Notes: generated by a model not told the origin, from the letters alone. A stretch of 64,000 bases of DNA from Acidimangrovimonas sediminis (GCF_002871005.1 NZ_PHSN01000001.1:361867-425866); one strand, 5' to 3'; shown: positions 1 to 8,694, numbered from the stretch's first letter. Translations and numbers: made by a program.

Positions 1-113
1 CCATGGAACGGCTGGAGCAGGGCGCGACCGACCCGCGCACCGGGCGCGTCGTAGGCGATTATGCCAATTGGACGACGCATCCCAACAACCCCTCCGCCAC
101 CGCGGCGGAGTAA
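1..113 (+). CDS. C-terminal end of an unidentified protein (partial)
   Basis: An open frame with alphaproteobacterial codon use runs from the left edge and stops at TAA 111-113. The visible tail contains TDPRTGRVVGDYANWTTHP and ends in a short Ala/Glu stretch. A Met codon sits at position 3, but no ribosome binding site can be seen, so the gene most likely starts outside the window. I do not recognise the family. It points toward the next gene, which lies on the other strand (convergent). Confidence 0.45.
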   Translation, partial: MERLEQGATDPRTGRVVGDYANWTTHPNNPSATAAE

Positions 114-219
114 GGCCTGCCCCTCCTCCCCTCCGCATGCCGCCCGTCCGCATGCCTCTCCTCGGCGGCGCTTCCTGCCGTCGGGGCCTGCGGGGGATCG
201 CGGGGGAAGGGCCCTTGGC

Positions 220-966
220 TCAGGTCGCGCGGGGCGGGGTCGACGCGGCCCCGGCCTGAGGGGGGGCCGGCGCGGCGCGGGGGGAGGGCGCGGTCTTCTC
301 GCTCCGTGCCGTCGTGCCGTCGCCTTCGGGCCGCGCCCCGCTGCGGGGCTCTGCCGAAGACTGGCTGGACTGTCTTCCCGAGGTCTGCCACGCGAACGCC
401 TGACCAGCCGACCCCTGAGTTACCCCTTGAGTTTCCGCGTGAGCTTCCTGGGCGGGGGCCGGCGCGATCCCGGCTTGGGTGTAGCCCTGCGCCTGCGCCC
501 GGGCGAGGGCGATGCGCAGGTCGGTCTCGATCTCGAGGATCGAGGCCTCGAACGAGGGCGGAGGGCCCGCCGGGGTATCCTCGCGCAGGGGTGGGGCCGG
601 GGTGTTTGCCGCCGTCGGAGGGCATGCGCTGCCCGCGCTTGAGGGACTGCCTCCACCCGAGGCCCCGCCCGAAGTGTTGCGGCTGCCCGCGGGGCCGGCC
701 GTCCGCCCCGCAGCTGCGGCGGTATGGGCCTGATCCTGCGAGTCAGCCATCTCGCCCGTCCTGCCGCCCGTCTTTCTGTCCGAATCGGTGCCCGCCCCGG
801 TGCCCGCTCCGGTTCCGGCCCCGGCCGAGCCGCCATTGTCGGCGCGCGCACGGTCGGCGCCTCCCGCAGAGGGCACCGCGTTCGCCACCATCGGCCGCGG
901 CAGATGCGTCAGGTCATGCGCCAGGCGCACGCCGGCGATCGGGCCCAAGCCCGTGAAGTCCACCAT
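220..966 (-). CDS. Hypothetical, largely disordered protein
   Basis: About 248 residues. A short ordered N-terminus (MVDFTGLGPIAGVRLAHDL) is followed by a long Gly/Ala/Thr/Ser/Pro-rich region with a GAGT repeat around residues 50-65, then a short helical-looking segment (SFEASILEIETDLRIALARA) and a Gln/Ala/Thr-rich tail. No signal peptide or membrane segment is seen. GGAGG lies 8 bases before ATG 966; a GTG at 969 is an alternative start. Competing open frames on the plus strand look like GC-driven shadows. No function can be assigned from the sequence. Confidence 0.6.
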   Translation of the reverse strand: MVDFTGLGPIAGVRLAHDLTHLPRPMVANAVPSAGGADRARADNGGSAGAGTGAGTGAGTDSDRKTGGRTGEMADSQDQAHTAAAAGRTAGPAGSRNTSGGASGGGSPSSAGSACPPTAANTPAPPLREDTPAGPPPSFEASILEIETDLRIALARAQAQGYTQAGIAPAPAQEAHAETQGVTQGSAGQAFAWQTSGRQSSQSSAEPRSGARPEGDGTTARSEKTAPSPRAAPAPPQAGAASTPPRAT

Positions 967-1033
967 CACTCACGTCCTCCGGCAAAGGAGACACCCCCAC
1001 GGGAAACCCTAGACCGCGAGTGCTGACGAAAGA

Positions 1034-1696
1034 TTAACGCGGATCGGCGGCCTTCGGGGTGAGCGCGCCGCGGTACAGGTGATCGAGGAAGGCCATGGCG
1101 CCGTCATGCGTCTCCTCGGGTGAGGCCTTCAGGATGCCGCGCACCTGTACGTCGAAATCGGCGTAATGCTGGGTGGTGGCCCAGATCGAGAAGATCAGGT
1201 GGTGGGGATCGACCTCGGCCAGCCGCCCCTCGGCGCTCCATCCGCGGATCAGCGCGGATTTCTCGGCCACCAGCTCGGCCAGCTCGCCGGTGATGCTGTC
1301 CTGGATCCGCGGCGCGCCCTGTAGCACCTCGTTGGCGAAGAGGCGCGATTCGCGGGGATAGTCGCGGCTGAGCTCCAGTTTGCGGCGGATGTAGCCGAGG
1401 ATCTCCTCGACCGGCGCGCCGGCCGGGTCCATGGCGCGCAGCGGCGCAAGCCAGAGATCCATGAGGCCGGCCAGAAGGGTGACGTGGATCGCCTCCTTCG
1501 ATGCGAAATAATAGAGCAGGTTGGGTTTCGACAGCCCCGCCACCTCGGCGATCTGGTCGAGCGTGGCGCCGCGGAAACCGTATTGCGAAAAGACCTCGAG
1601 CGCGGCGTCGAGGATGGTCTTGCGGTTGCGACGCTGGATCCGGGTGCGCAGCGGGCGCGCGCCGTCCTCCGCCGCGATCCTGGGCCTGTCGTTCAT
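1034..1696 (-). CDS. rutR: TetR family regulator, RutR-like
   Basis: 220 residues. The N-terminal TetR helix-turn-helix (about residues 20-75, with TILDAALEVFSQYGFRGAT and GLSKPNLLYYFASKEAI) is followed by a ligand domain closely resembling E. coli RutR: LWLAPLRAM, KLELSRDYPRESRLFANE, EKSALIRGWSAEGRL and FSIWATTQHYADF. RutR represses pyrimidine (uracil) degradation genes and senses uracil; no rut gene lies nearby, so the target must be elsewhere or the family role differs. The start at MNDRP was chosen because GGAG precedes it by about 6 bases; an 18-residue longer version has no such site. Confidence 0.8.
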   Translation of the reverse strand: MNDRPRIAAEDGARPLRTRIQRRNRKTILDAALEVFSQYGFRGATLDQIAEVAGLSKPNLLYYFASKEAIHVTLLAGLMDLWLAPLRAMDPAGAPVEEILGYIRRKLELSRDYPRESRLFANEVLQGAPRIQDSITGELAELVAEKSALIRGWSAEGRLAEVDPHHLIFSIWATTQHYADFDVQVRGILKASPEETHDGAMAFLDHLYRGALTPKAADPR

Positions 1697-1774
1697 GGGG
1701 GCTCCGGCTCGGCTGGGGGGACATTTTGCCCCGGATGCGGCGCGAGGCAAAGCGCGAAAGCGGCGGGCCGGGGT

Positions 1775-1800
1775 GTAGGGTGCGTTTAAACGCGCCCTGC
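1775..1800. repeat. 26-bp near-palindrome, dispersed repeat copy 1
   Basis: A near-perfect inverted repeat beginning GTAGGGTGCG and ending CGCGCCCTGC, with centre TTTAAA. A second copy with the same arms is at 32641-32666. It lies between the divergent rutR-like and sulfotransferase genes. The form (a short palindrome, intergenic, repeated) is that of a REP-like element; a protein-binding site is the alternative. Confidence 0.7.
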
Positions 1801-1851
1801 CGGCGCATCCTCCTCTTTACCGCGGGGGGCGGCCGGGCCAGTGTCGGCGTC

Positions 1852-2505
1852 ATGATCATCTCGCGCGGGCGCCGCTACATCTTCGTCCATATCCCCAAGA
1901 CCGGCGGCACGGCATTGTCGCTGGCGCTGGAAGACCGGGCGATGAAGGACGACGTCCTGATCGGCGACACGCCCAAGGCGCGCACCCGGGCGCGGCGGCT
2001 GAAGGGCGTGCAGGCCCGGGGGCGGCTGTGGAAGCATTCGACCCTGGCCGATATCGAGGGGCTGGTGACGGCCGAGGAGATCGCCGAGAGCTTCGTCGTG
2101 ACGCTGGTGCGCAACCCCTGGGACCGGATGGTCAGCTATTACCATTGGCTGCGCGAACAGGGATGGGACCATCCGGCGGTGCGGCTGGCGAAGGCCGAGG
2201 ATTTCGCGGGGTTCGTGGCCCATCCGCTGACTGCGCAGACCTTTCAGCTCTGGCCCTATGGCGCCTATGTAAGGGCGCCGGACGGGACGGAACATTGCGA
2301 TCTGTTCGCCCGGCTCGAGCATCTCGACGCGGATCTCGCGCCGTTCGAGGCGCATCTGGGGGTCGCGCTTACGCCGCTGCCGCGGGCCAATGCCTCGGCG
2401 CGGGCGCGGGACTGGCGGGGGTACTACGACGACCGGACGCGGGAGATCGTGGGCGATCTTTGTGCCGCGGATATCGCGCGGTTTGGGTATGCGTTCGACG
2501 GGTAG
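1852..2505 (+). CDS. Sulfotransferase family protein (PAPS-dependent type)
   Basis: 217 residues. The 5'-phosphosulfate loop is clear (FVHIPKTGGTAL, PKTGGT at residues 15-20), as is the 3'-phosphate element (VTLVRNPWDRMVSYY, Arg87-Asp91). This is the compact bacterial Sulfotransfer_2 layout. It would move a sulfate group from PAPS to an acceptor that cannot be named from sequence. No signal peptide; probably cytoplasmic. Start ATG 1852 was chosen because homology begins there (MIISRGRRYIF); upstream sequence in frame is non-conserved and overlaps the palindrome. It stands alone and converges on the beta-oxidation genes. Confidence 0.8.
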   Translation: MIISRGRRYIFVHIPKTGGTALSLALEDRAMKDDVLIGDTPKARTRARRLKGVQARGRLWKHSTLADIEGLVTAEEIAESFVVTLVRNPWDRMVSYYHWLREQGWDHPAVRLAKAEDFAGFVAHPLTAQTFQLWPYGAYVRAPDGTEHCDLFARLEHLDADLAPFEAHLGVALTPLPRANASARARDWRGYYDDRTREIVGDLCAADIARFGYAFDG

Positions 2506-2543
2506 GCGCAGGGTGGAGAGGGCGGGGGGCTATCAGCCCCCGT

Positions 2544-2580
2544 CGCCAGTGTCACTCGGACCGGGGGCGTGACACTGGCG
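2544..2580. terminator. Bidirectional hairpin between convergent genes
   Basis: A perfect 12-bp stem (CGCCAGTGTCAC at 2544-2555 with its complement at 2569-2580) and a 13-base loop. It sits between the sulfotransferase stop (2505) and the fadJ-like stop (2617). It is followed by CCCCCCCGAGAGTATTTT, a tail like that of the dispersed intergenic repeat at 7171 and 19281. There is no long T run, so termination is inferred from position and stem strength. Confidence 0.6.
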
Positions 2581-2616
2581 CCCCCCCGAGAGTATTTTCG
2601 CCAAGATGAAGGGGGA

Positions 2617-4815
2617 TCAGGCGGCTTTGGCTGCAGGGGCGAAGCGGGTGTAGAAGCTGTCGCCCTTCTCGGCCATCTCGCGCAGGAGTTTGGGCGTCGC
2701 GAAGCGTTTGCCATAGCGTTCGGTCAGCGCGTCGCAAAGCTCCACCGCGCGGGGGGCGCCGAGCATGTCGAGCCAGCTGAGCGGGCCGCCGGACCAAGGC
2801 GCGAAACCCCAGCCGAGGATCGCACCGACGTCGCCTTCGCGGATGTCCATCAGCACGCCGTCCTCCAGCGCGCGGACGGCCTCCAGCACCTGGGCAAAGA
2901 GCAGGCGGTGCTGCACCTCGGTCACGTCAGGCTGGTTTTCGGCCACCGGGTATTGCGCGGCGAGGCCGTCCCAGAGGCCGGTGCGCTTGCCCTTCTCGTC
3001 ATAGGCGTAGAAGCCCGAGGCGGATTTGCGGCCGAGGCGGCCCTGATCGTACATCCAGAACAGCACGGCATCCACCGCGTCGTCTGGGTAGGCGTCGCCC
3101 ATTGCGGCCTTGGTGGCCTTGGCGATCTTGACGCCGAGGTCGATCGAGGTCTCGTCCACCAGCTGCAAGGGGCCCAACGGCATGCCCACCAGTTTCGCGG
3201 CGTTCTCGATCAGCGCGGGTTCGATCCCTTCGGCCACCATGCGCACCCCTTCGTTGATGTAGGGGATGATGCAGCGGTTGGCGTAGAAGAAGCGCGCGTC
3301 GTTGACGACGATCGGCGTCTTGCGGATCTGGCGGGCGTAATCCAGCGCCTTGGCCACCGCGCGGTCACCGGTCTGTTTGCCCTTGATGATCTCGACCAGC
3401 GCCATCTTGTCGACGGGCGAGAAGAAATGGATGCCGATGAAGCCTTGGGCATCCTGCGCGGCCTTGGCCAGCTCGGTGATCGGCAGGGTCGAGGTGTTGG
3501 TGGCAAAGATGCAGTCGGCCCCGACCACGGCCTGCGCCTGGGCCGTCACCTCGGCCTTGACACCCGGGTCCTCGAATACCGCCTCGACGATCAGGTCGCA
3601 GCCCTTCAGCGCGGCGTAATCGGTGGTGGGGGTGATCTTGTCCAGAAGCTCGGCCTTCTTCTCGGCGGTCGAGCGGCCGCGCGAGATCGCCTTGTCCATG
3701 AGGCCCTCGGAATAGGCCTTGCCCTTATCCGCGGCCTCCTGTTTCGCGTCGATCAACACGACCTCGATGCCGGCGCGGGCGCTGACATAGGCGATGCCCG
3801 CGCCCATCATGCCGGCACCGAGGATACCCACCTTGGCGACCTGCTGGTCGGGCACGTCCTTCGGGCGCACCGCCCCCTTCTCCAGCGCTTCCTTGTTGAG
3901 GAAGAGCGACCGGATCATCGCCGAGGACGAGGGGTTCATCATCACATGGGTGAACCAGCGCGCCTCGATCTTCAGCGCGGTGTCGAAGGGAACCATTGCG
4001 CCCTCGTAGACCGCCGACAGCAGCGCCTTGGCCGCTGGATAGACCCCTTGGGTTTTGCCGTGGACCATGGCGGCCGCACCCACGAAGGTCATGAAGCCCT
4101 GCGGGTTGTAGGGGGTGCCGCCGGGCATCTTGTAGCCCTTCTGATCCCAGGGCTTGACGCAATCGGCATCCTTGGCGTTCAGCACCCATTCCTTCGCGGC
4201 GGCGACCGGGTCGGCGACCACCTCGTCGATGATGCCGGCCGATTTCGCCTTCTTCGGCTCGCTCAGCTTGCCTTCCAGAAGGAAAGGCGCCGCGCCCATG
4301 GCACCCAGCTTGCGCACGAGGCGGGTGGTGCCGCCCGCGCCCGGGAAGATGCCGACCATGATCTCGGGCAGGCCGATCTTGGCCTTGGGATTGTCGGCGG
4401 CAAAGATCCGGTGCGTCGACAGCGGCAGCTCAAGCCCGATGCCGACGGCGGTGCCGGGCAGGGCGGCGGCGATGGGTTTCGCGCCCTTCAGCGTCTTCGG
4501 GTCCATCCCCGCGCGTTCGATCTTGCGCAGCACGCCGTGCATCATCATCACGCCGTCGAAGAGGCCGCGGGCCGGCTCATCCCCCGCCTCGGCCTTCATC
4601 TTGGCCAGGACGTTCAGGTCCATGCCCCCGGCGAAATCCTTCTTTCCGCTCGTGATGACGATGCCCTTGACGCTGTCGTCGGCCAGCGCGGTGTCGATAT
4701 GGGCGTCAAGCTCCTTGAAGCCTTCGAGGCTCATCACGTTCATCGACTTGCCGGGTACGTCCCAGGTGATCACGGCGACGCCGTCGGCGCCCTTGTCATA
4801 GTGGAATTCGGTCAT
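2617..4815 (-). CDS. fadJ: Enoyl-CoA hydratase / 3-hydroxyacyl-CoA dehydrogenase, FadJ-like
   Basis: 732 residues, the usual size of the fused beta-oxidation alpha subunit. Residues about 1-200 form the crotonase domain, with FAGGMDLN (oxyanion hole) and the two catalytic glutamates in GIGLELPL (Glu129) and GLPEIMVGIFPGAGG (Glu151). Residues about 325-510 form the NAD-binding domain (ILGAGMMGAG, 331-340; catalytic His463 in GIHFFSPVDK), followed by the C-terminal dehydrogenase domains. It hydrates enoyl-CoA and oxidises 3-hydroxyacyl-CoA. Its ATG overlaps the cupin stop as ATGA, and GGGAGAGG precedes it. With the thiolase upstream it completes a beta-oxidation turn. Confidence 0.95.
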   Translation of the reverse strand: MTEFHYDKGADGVAVITWDVPGKSMNVMSLEGFKELDAHIDTALADDSVKGIVITSGKKDFAGGMDLNVLAKMKAEAGDEPARGLFDGVMMMHGVLRKIERAGMDPKTLKGAKPIAAALPGTAVGIGLELPLSTHRIFAADNPKAKIGLPEIMVGIFPGAGGTTRLVRKLGAMGAAPFLLEGKLSEPKKAKSAGIIDEVVADPVAAAKEWVLNAKDADCVKPWDQKGYKMPGGTPYNPQGFMTFVGAAAMVHGKTQGVYPAAKALLSAVYEGAMVPFDTALKIEARWFTHVMMNPSSSAMIRSLFLNKEALEKGAVRPKDVPDQQVAKVGILGAGMMGAGIAYVSARAGIEVVLIDAKQEAADKGKAYSEGLMDKAISRGRSTAEKKAELLDKITPTTDYAALKGCDLIVEAVFEDPGVKAEVTAQAQAVVGADCIFATNTSTLPITELAKAAQDAQGFIGIHFFSPVDKMALVEIIKGKQTGDRAVAKALDYARQIRKTPIVVNDARFFYANRCIIPYINEGVRMVAEGIEPALIENAAKLVGMPLGPLQLVDETSIDLGVKIAKATKAAMGDAYPDDAVDAVLFWMYDQGRLGRKSASGFYAYDEKGKRTGLWDGLAAQYPVAENQPDVTEVQHRLLFAQVLEAVRALEDGVLMDIREGDVGAILGWGFAPWSGGPLSWLDMLGAPRAVELCDALTERYGKRFATPKLLREMAEKGDSFYTRFAPAAKAA

Positions 4816-5282
4816 TTGTCCTCTCCCTCTTGCGGGTAGGGGGTTCCGTCCAGATGCGTGTACCCCTCGGGCGTCGCCAGAAGGTCGAGGCCCGGATAAT
4901 GGCAGATGTTGTGCGCCTGACGGCCGCCCGCGATCAGGTATGTCGCGGGCGCGTCGGTATGGTTTCGCAAGGTGTGGGCGACTTGGTCGTTCGCCTTCCA
5001 GCAGCAGAAATCGCCGGGGTGAAGGACCGTCTCCGTATCGTCCTCGACCACGGTGAGCGAGCCTTCCAGCAGGAAGCAGAACTCGTCCTCGTGCTCCTCC
5101 CAGTGCTGCTGGCTCGACTGGCGGCCGGGATGCAGCGTCTCCAGCGCGATGCCGAACTGCGTCAGGCCGCCGGCATTGGTCAGGTGGCGGTAATGATAGC
5201 TGCCGCGCCCGAGGTTGAAGGGCGCCGGGTAGTTCGAGACATGCTCGACCTCCGGCGCGCTGCCCTTGCGGAAGACGGCCAT
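4812..5282 (-). CDS. Cupin domain protein
   Basis: 156 residues, single cupin barrel. Metal-site residues are visible in QQHWEEHEDEFCFLLEGSL and the second motif in HPGDFCCWKANDQVAHTLRN. The C-terminus carries HNICHYPGLDLLATPEGYTH, seen in small cupins annotated as sugar-epimerase-like proteins; the substrate is unknown. It sits between thiolase and hydratase genes, sharing one base with the thiolase stop (TGATG) and four with the fadJ-like start, so it is translationally coupled to both. An accessory role in acyl-CoA metabolism is an inference from context only. Confidence 0.85.
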   Translation of the reverse strand: MAVFRKGSAPEVEHVSNYPAPFNLGRGSYHYRHLTNAGGLTQFGIALETLHPGRQSSQQHWEEHEDEFCFLLEGSLTVVEDDTETVLHPGDFCCWKANDQVAHTLRNHTDAPATYLIAGGRQAHNICHYPGLDLLATPEGYTHLDGTPYPQEGEDK

Positions 5283-6493
5283 CAGACGCGCTCGATGATC
5301 GTGGCGGCCCCCATGCCGGACCCGATGCAGAGCGTGGCGAGGCCCACCTCCTTGTCGGTCCGCTCCAGCTCGTCCAGCAGCGTGCCGAGGATGATCGCGC
5401 CGGTCGCGCCCAGCGGGTGGCCCATGGCGATCGCGCCGCCATTGACGTTCACCTTGTCCATGTCGGCCTCGAAGGCCTGCTGGAAGCGCAGGACCACGGC
5501 CGCGAAGGCCTCGTTCACCTCGAAGAGGTCGATGTCGGAAAACGCCATGCCGCTTTCGCGCAGGATCTTCTCGGTCACCGTCACCGGGCCGGTCAGCATG
5601 ATCGTCGGATCGGTGCCGATCTTGGCGGTGGAGCGGATCCGGGCGCGGGGCGTCAGACCGTATTCCTTGCCGAACTCCGCGTCGCCCACCAGAACGCCCG
5701 CGGCGCCGTCGACGATGCCGGAGGAGTTGCCGGCATGGTGGACATGCTCGATCCGCTCCAGATGCGGATATTTCATGATCGCCACCTTGTCGAAGCCCGG
5801 CATCTGCTCGCCGATGTCCTTGAACGACGGCTTCAGCGCGCCCAGCGTCTGCATGTCGGTGCCCGGACGCATGTATTCGTCATGCGACAGGATCGGCAGG
5901 CCGTTCACGTCGCGCACGGTCATGACGGAGCGCTTGAACCGGCCCTCCTCCCAGGCCCGGGCGGCGCGCTTTTGGCTTTCCACGGCCAGCGCATCGGCAT
6001 CGTCACGGGAAAAGCCGTATTCGGTCGCGATGATGTCGGCACCGATGCCCTGCGGCACGAAATAGGCCTTCATCGCGATCTCCGGATCGGCGGCGATCGC
6101 GGCGCCGTCCGAGCCCATGGGCACCCGGCCCATCATCTCGACGCCGCCGGCGATATAGGCATGCCCCGACCCGCCGCGGACCTGGTTCGCGGCCATGTTC
6201 ACCGCTTCCAGACCCGAGGCGCAGAAGCGGTTGATCGAGACGCCCGGAATCGATTCGTCGAGATCCGAAGCCAGCACGGCCGTCCGCGCAAGGCAGCCGC
6301 CCTGTTCCATCACCTGGGTCACGTTGCCCCAGATCACGTCCTCGACCGCGTGCCCGTCGAGGTTGTTGCGCGCCTTGAGTTCGTTCAGCACCGAGGCTGA
6401 CAGGCGCGCGGCGGTGACCTCGTGCAGCGCGCCGTCCTTGCGGCCCTTGCCGCGCGGGGTGCGGATCGTGTCGTAGATGTAAGCGTCGGTCAT
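5282..6493 (-). CDS. Acetyl-CoA C-acyltransferase (thiolase)
   Basis: 403 residues, typical thiolase length. The acyl-accepting cysteine is Cys91 in SINRFCASGLEAVN; the other active-site motifs are NEAFAAV, GGAIAMGHPLGATGA and CIGSGMGAA near the C-terminus. It cleaves 3-ketoacyl-CoA in the last step of beta-oxidation; the sequence looks like the FadA/FadI group, but chain-length preference cannot be read. AGGAGG lies just before ATG 6493. It begins 11 bases after the GST stop and ends in a TGATG overlap with the cupin gene. Confidence 0.95.
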   Translation of the reverse strand: MTDAYIYDTIRTPRGKGRKDGALHEVTAARLSASVLNELKARNNLDGHAVEDVIWGNVTQVMEQGGCLARTAVLASDLDESIPGVSINRFCASGLEAVNMAANQVRGGSGHAYIAGGVEMMGRVPMGSDGAAIAADPEIAMKAYFVPQGIGADIIATEYGFSRDDADALAVESQKRAARAWEEGRFKRSVMTVRDVNGLPILSHDEYMRPGTDMQTLGALKPSFKDIGEQMPGFDKVAIMKYPHLERIEHVHHAGNSSGIVDGAAGVLVGDAEFGKEYGLTPRARIRSTAKIGTDPTIMLTGPVTVTEKILRESGMAFSDIDLFEVNEAFAAVVLRFQQAFEADMDKVNVNGGAIAMGHPLGATGAIILGTLLDELERTDKEVGLATLCIGSGMGAATIIERV

Positions 6494-6504
6494 GTGGTCC
6501 TCCT

Positions 6505-7131
6505 TCACGCCCGGTCGGCCGGCGAGCCGGGCATCATCTCATAGGGATGCTTCCACCCCGGCAGGGCCGCGATGCGGTCGAGCCAGGCGTCGATGGCGGG
6601 GAAATCCTTGCGGTCGAACCCCCAGGGTTCGGGGTAGTACAGGTAGCCGCAGCATGCGGTGTCGGCGAGGGTGGGTGCATCTCCCACCATCCAGTCGCGG
6701 TCACTAAGGTGACCCTCCAGCGTCTTGAGCGCCGACATCACCCGGCCCGAGAGGAACCTGATCGCCTCGGGTGGCCGCTTCTCCTCGGGCAGGAAGTTCA
6801 TCAGGAAGCGCAGGCTGCCCTGCTGACCGCTGCCCTTCTGCGCGTCCCAGAACATCCAGCGCAGGATTTCGTTGCGATCGCCTTGCATGAGCTTGCCGGT
6901 CTTCTCGGCGACATGCAGCTGGATCACGCAGGACTGGGTCAGCGTCAGGTCCCCCTCGACGAAGACCGGCGCCTCGCCCATCTCGTTGAGCTCCCGGAAC
7001 GCGGGGCTGCGGCTCTCGCCGTTGAAGAAGTCGACATAGACGGGCGCCCAGTCATAGCCGGCCAACGCCATCGTCAGCGCGGCCTTGTAGGCGTTCCCGG
7101 ATTCCCCGAAGCAGTAGAGCTTGGCAGTCAT
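6505..7131 (-). CDS. Glutathione S-transferase family protein
   Basis: 208 residues. The N-terminal thioredoxin-like domain (about 1-80) has LYCFGESGNAYKAALTMAL and the cis-proline/glutathione-binding stretch MGEAPVFVEGDLTLTQS; the C-terminal helical domain includes DRDWMVGDAPTLADTACCGYLYY, the N-capping motif of GSTs. Substrate unknown. It is the first gene of the GST-thiolase-cupin-fadJ run, so it may protect against or process reactive acyl intermediates (inference). ATG 7131 has GGAGG 5 bases upstream; a GTG two codons earlier is less likely. Confidence 0.9.
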   Translation of the reverse strand: MTAKLYCFGESGNAYKAALTMALAGYDWAPVYVDFFNGESRSPAFRELNEMGEAPVFVEGDLTLTQSCVIQLHVAEKTGKLMQGDRNEILRWMFWDAQKGSGQQGSLRFLMNFLPEEKRPPEAIRFLSGRVMSALKTLEGHLSDRDWMVGDAPTLADTACCGYLYYPEPWGFDRKDFPAIDAWLDRIAALPGWKHPYEMMPGSPADRA

Positions 7132-7170
7132 GCGCACCTCCCGAATGTCGCGTGTGTGGCCGGGGGCGGA

Positions 7171-7223
7171 GCGGGGGTTTCACACCCCCGCACCCCCGTG
7201 GAGTATTTGAACAAGAAAGAAGG
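7171..7223 (+). repeat. Dispersed intergenic repeat, copy A
   Basis: A short hairpin (GGGGGT, loop TTCAC, ACCCCC), then GCACCCCCGTGGAGTATTT and a purine-rich AAGAAAGAAGG tail. Copy B at 7409-7461 is the reverse complement with only a few differences, and a related unit is at 19281-19375. It lies in the leader of the GST operon, read against the direction of transcription. Confidence 0.85.
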
Positions 7224-7408
7224 GGCGCAGTTACGGTTCGTTAACCGCGATGAGGTCTGCTTTGTCCCACGGTACAGGCTGGAGAGCCGATGACCGTCAA
7301 GGAAGAAGCCCCGCCGCGCGTCTTGCGTTCCGTCTGACGGTCGGGCGCTGCGGCGGGGTGGATCGCAAGCTGCCCGCGTAAGTTTCCAGGGCCCGAAGAC
7401 GCTCTTTG
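7224..7408. other. Spacer between inverted repeats; possible structured RNA
   Basis: No gene is credible here. The stretch holds two interleaved complementary pairs: GACCGTCA (7292-7299) with TGACGGTC (7335-7342), and CCCCGCCGC (7309-7317) with GCGGCGGGG (7350-7358). The order A-B-A'-B' is pseudoknot topology. CGGTT and AACCG also form a small inverted repeat at 7234-7247. The promoter for the GST operon must lie in or near this stretch, but no convincing -35/-10 pair is visible. Confidence 0.4.
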
Positions 7409-7461
7409 CTTCTTTCTTGCCGAAATACTCCACGGGGGTGTGGGGGTGTGAAACCCCCACG
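7409..7461 (-). repeat. Dispersed intergenic repeat, copy B
   Basis: Reverse-complement copy of the 7171-7223 element, with the same hairpin, the GTGGAGTATTT core and the AAGAAAGAAG tail. The two copies face each other across 185 bases between the stop of the acyl-CoA dehydrogenase and the start of the GST, splitting the beta-oxidation block into two likely transcription units. Confidence 0.85.
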
Positions 7462-7492
7462 CCTTTCCCTGCCGATTGCCCCGATGCCCGGT

Positions 7493-8635
7493 TCATTGGA
7501 AGGACCTCGCGATCAGCTCTTTCATGATCTCGTTCGTCCCGCCATAGATGCGCTGCACCCGGGCGTCCGTCCACATTTCCGCCACGTCGTATTCCTGCAT
7601 GAAGCCGTAACCGCCATGCAGCTGCAGGCAGGCGTCGAGCACCTCGCCCTGCATATCTGTCAGCCAGTACTTCGCCGCCGCCGCGCGTTCGACCGAGAGC
7701 TGCCCCTCGAGATGTTCCGCGATGCACTGGTCGAGGAAGGCGCGCGCGGCCCAGGTCTTGGCCTGGCATTCGGCGAGCTGGAAGCGGGTGTTCTGGAATT
7801 GCGTCAACGGCCCGCCGAAGGCCTCGCGCTCCTTGCAATAGGCGAGGGTGCGCTCCACCGCGCCCTCCATCGCGCCGACCGCGCCGCAGCCGATGATCAG
7901 GCGTTCCTGGGGCAGCTGCTTCATCATCTGGTAGAAGCCCTGGCCTTCGGTCCCGCCGAGGAGGTTCTCGGGCGGGATCTCGACGTTGTCGAAGAAAAGC
8001 TCGGACGTGTCGGCCGCGTGCATGCCGATCTTGTCGAGGTTGCGCCCGCGCGAGAAGCCCAGCGCGCCGTCGGTCTCGACCACCATGAGCGACATGCCCT
8101 TGGAGCCCTGCGACGGGTCGGTCTTGGCGGCCACGATGATCAGGTTGGCGTGCTGACCGTTGGTGATGAAGGTCTTCTGCCCCGTCATCCGGTAGGCGTT
8201 GCCGTCCTTCACCGCCCGGGTGCGGATGTTCTGCACGTCCGACCCGGCGGAGGGTTCGGTCATCGCCAGCGCGCCCACCATCTCGCCCGAGACCATGCCG
8301 GGCAGCCAGCGCGCCTTCTGTTCCTCGGTGCCATAGGCGAGGATGTAGTGGGCCACGATGCCGGAGTGGATCGGGTGGCCCCAGCTGGCGAGGTTGGCGC
8401 GCGAGGCCTCGGCGATGATCACCGCCTCATGGCCGAAATCGCCGCCCGCGCCGCCATAGCCTTCCGGGATCGAGGGGCAAAGGAGCCCCAGCGCGCCGGC
8501 CTGGTTCCAGGTCTCGCGGTCCATGATCCCGGCCTTGCGCCAGCGCGCGAAGTGCGGGCGCCATTCCTCGGTCAGGAACTTGCGGGTCATCTCCGACAGC
8601 ATCTCGTGCTCGTCGGTCATCCAGCGCGGTCGCAT
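7493..8635 (-). CDS. Acyl-CoA dehydrogenase, long-chain type
   Basis: 380 residues, complete FAD-dependent acyl-CoA dehydrogenase fold: N-terminal helical domain, FAD-binding middle domain ([25 protein letters not shown]) and C-terminal helical domain. The final motif is [12 protein letters not shown], with Gly where medium-chain enzymes have catalytic Glu. LPQERLIIG supplies a Glu in the position used by long-chain and isovaleryl dehydrogenases, so the enzyme should be active on long or branched acyl-CoA. GGGAGGA precedes ATG 8635. The RHH-like gene ends 59 bases upstream. Confidence 0.93.
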   Translation of the reverse strand: MRPRWMTDEHEMLSEMTRKFLTEEWRPHFARWRKAGIMDRETWNQAGALGLLCPSIPEGYGGAGGDFGHEAVIIAEASRANLASWGHPIHSGIVAHYILAYGTEEQKARWLPGMVSGEMVGALAMTEPSAGSDVQNIRTRAVKDGNAYRMTGQKTFITNGQHANLIIVAAKTDPSQGSKGMSLMVVETDGALGFSRGRNLDKIGMHAADTSELFFDNVEIPPENLLGGTEGQGFYQMMKQLPQERLIIGCGAVGAMEGAVERTLAYCKEREAFGGPLTQFQNTRFQLAECQAKTWAARAFLDQCIAEHLEGQLSVERAAAAKYWLTDMQGEVLDACLQLHGGYGFMQEYDVAEMWTDARVQRIYGGTNEIMKELIARSFQ

Positions 8636-8694
8636 CTTGTCCTCCCCCAAGTGTCCCCCAAATGTCGCGTGGTCCCCGGCGCCGGGCCGGGCCG

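Noticed and set aside
306..956. 216-residue plus-strand open frame opposite the disordered hypothetical gene
   Set aside because: Pro/Arg-rich shadow without a ribosome site; the minus-strand reading has GGAGG and a plausible ordered N-terminus.
2569..4839. 756-residue plus-strand open frame opposite the fadJ-like gene
   Set aside because: It is the antisense shadow of a well-conserved gene; its translation is His/Gly/Arg-rich with no domain, as expected in GC-rich DNA.
7493..8635. Inactive acyl-CoA dehydrogenase because Glu is missing in IYGGTNEI
   Set aside because: Long-chain and isovaleryl types place the catalytic Glu elsewhere; LPQERLIIG supplies it.
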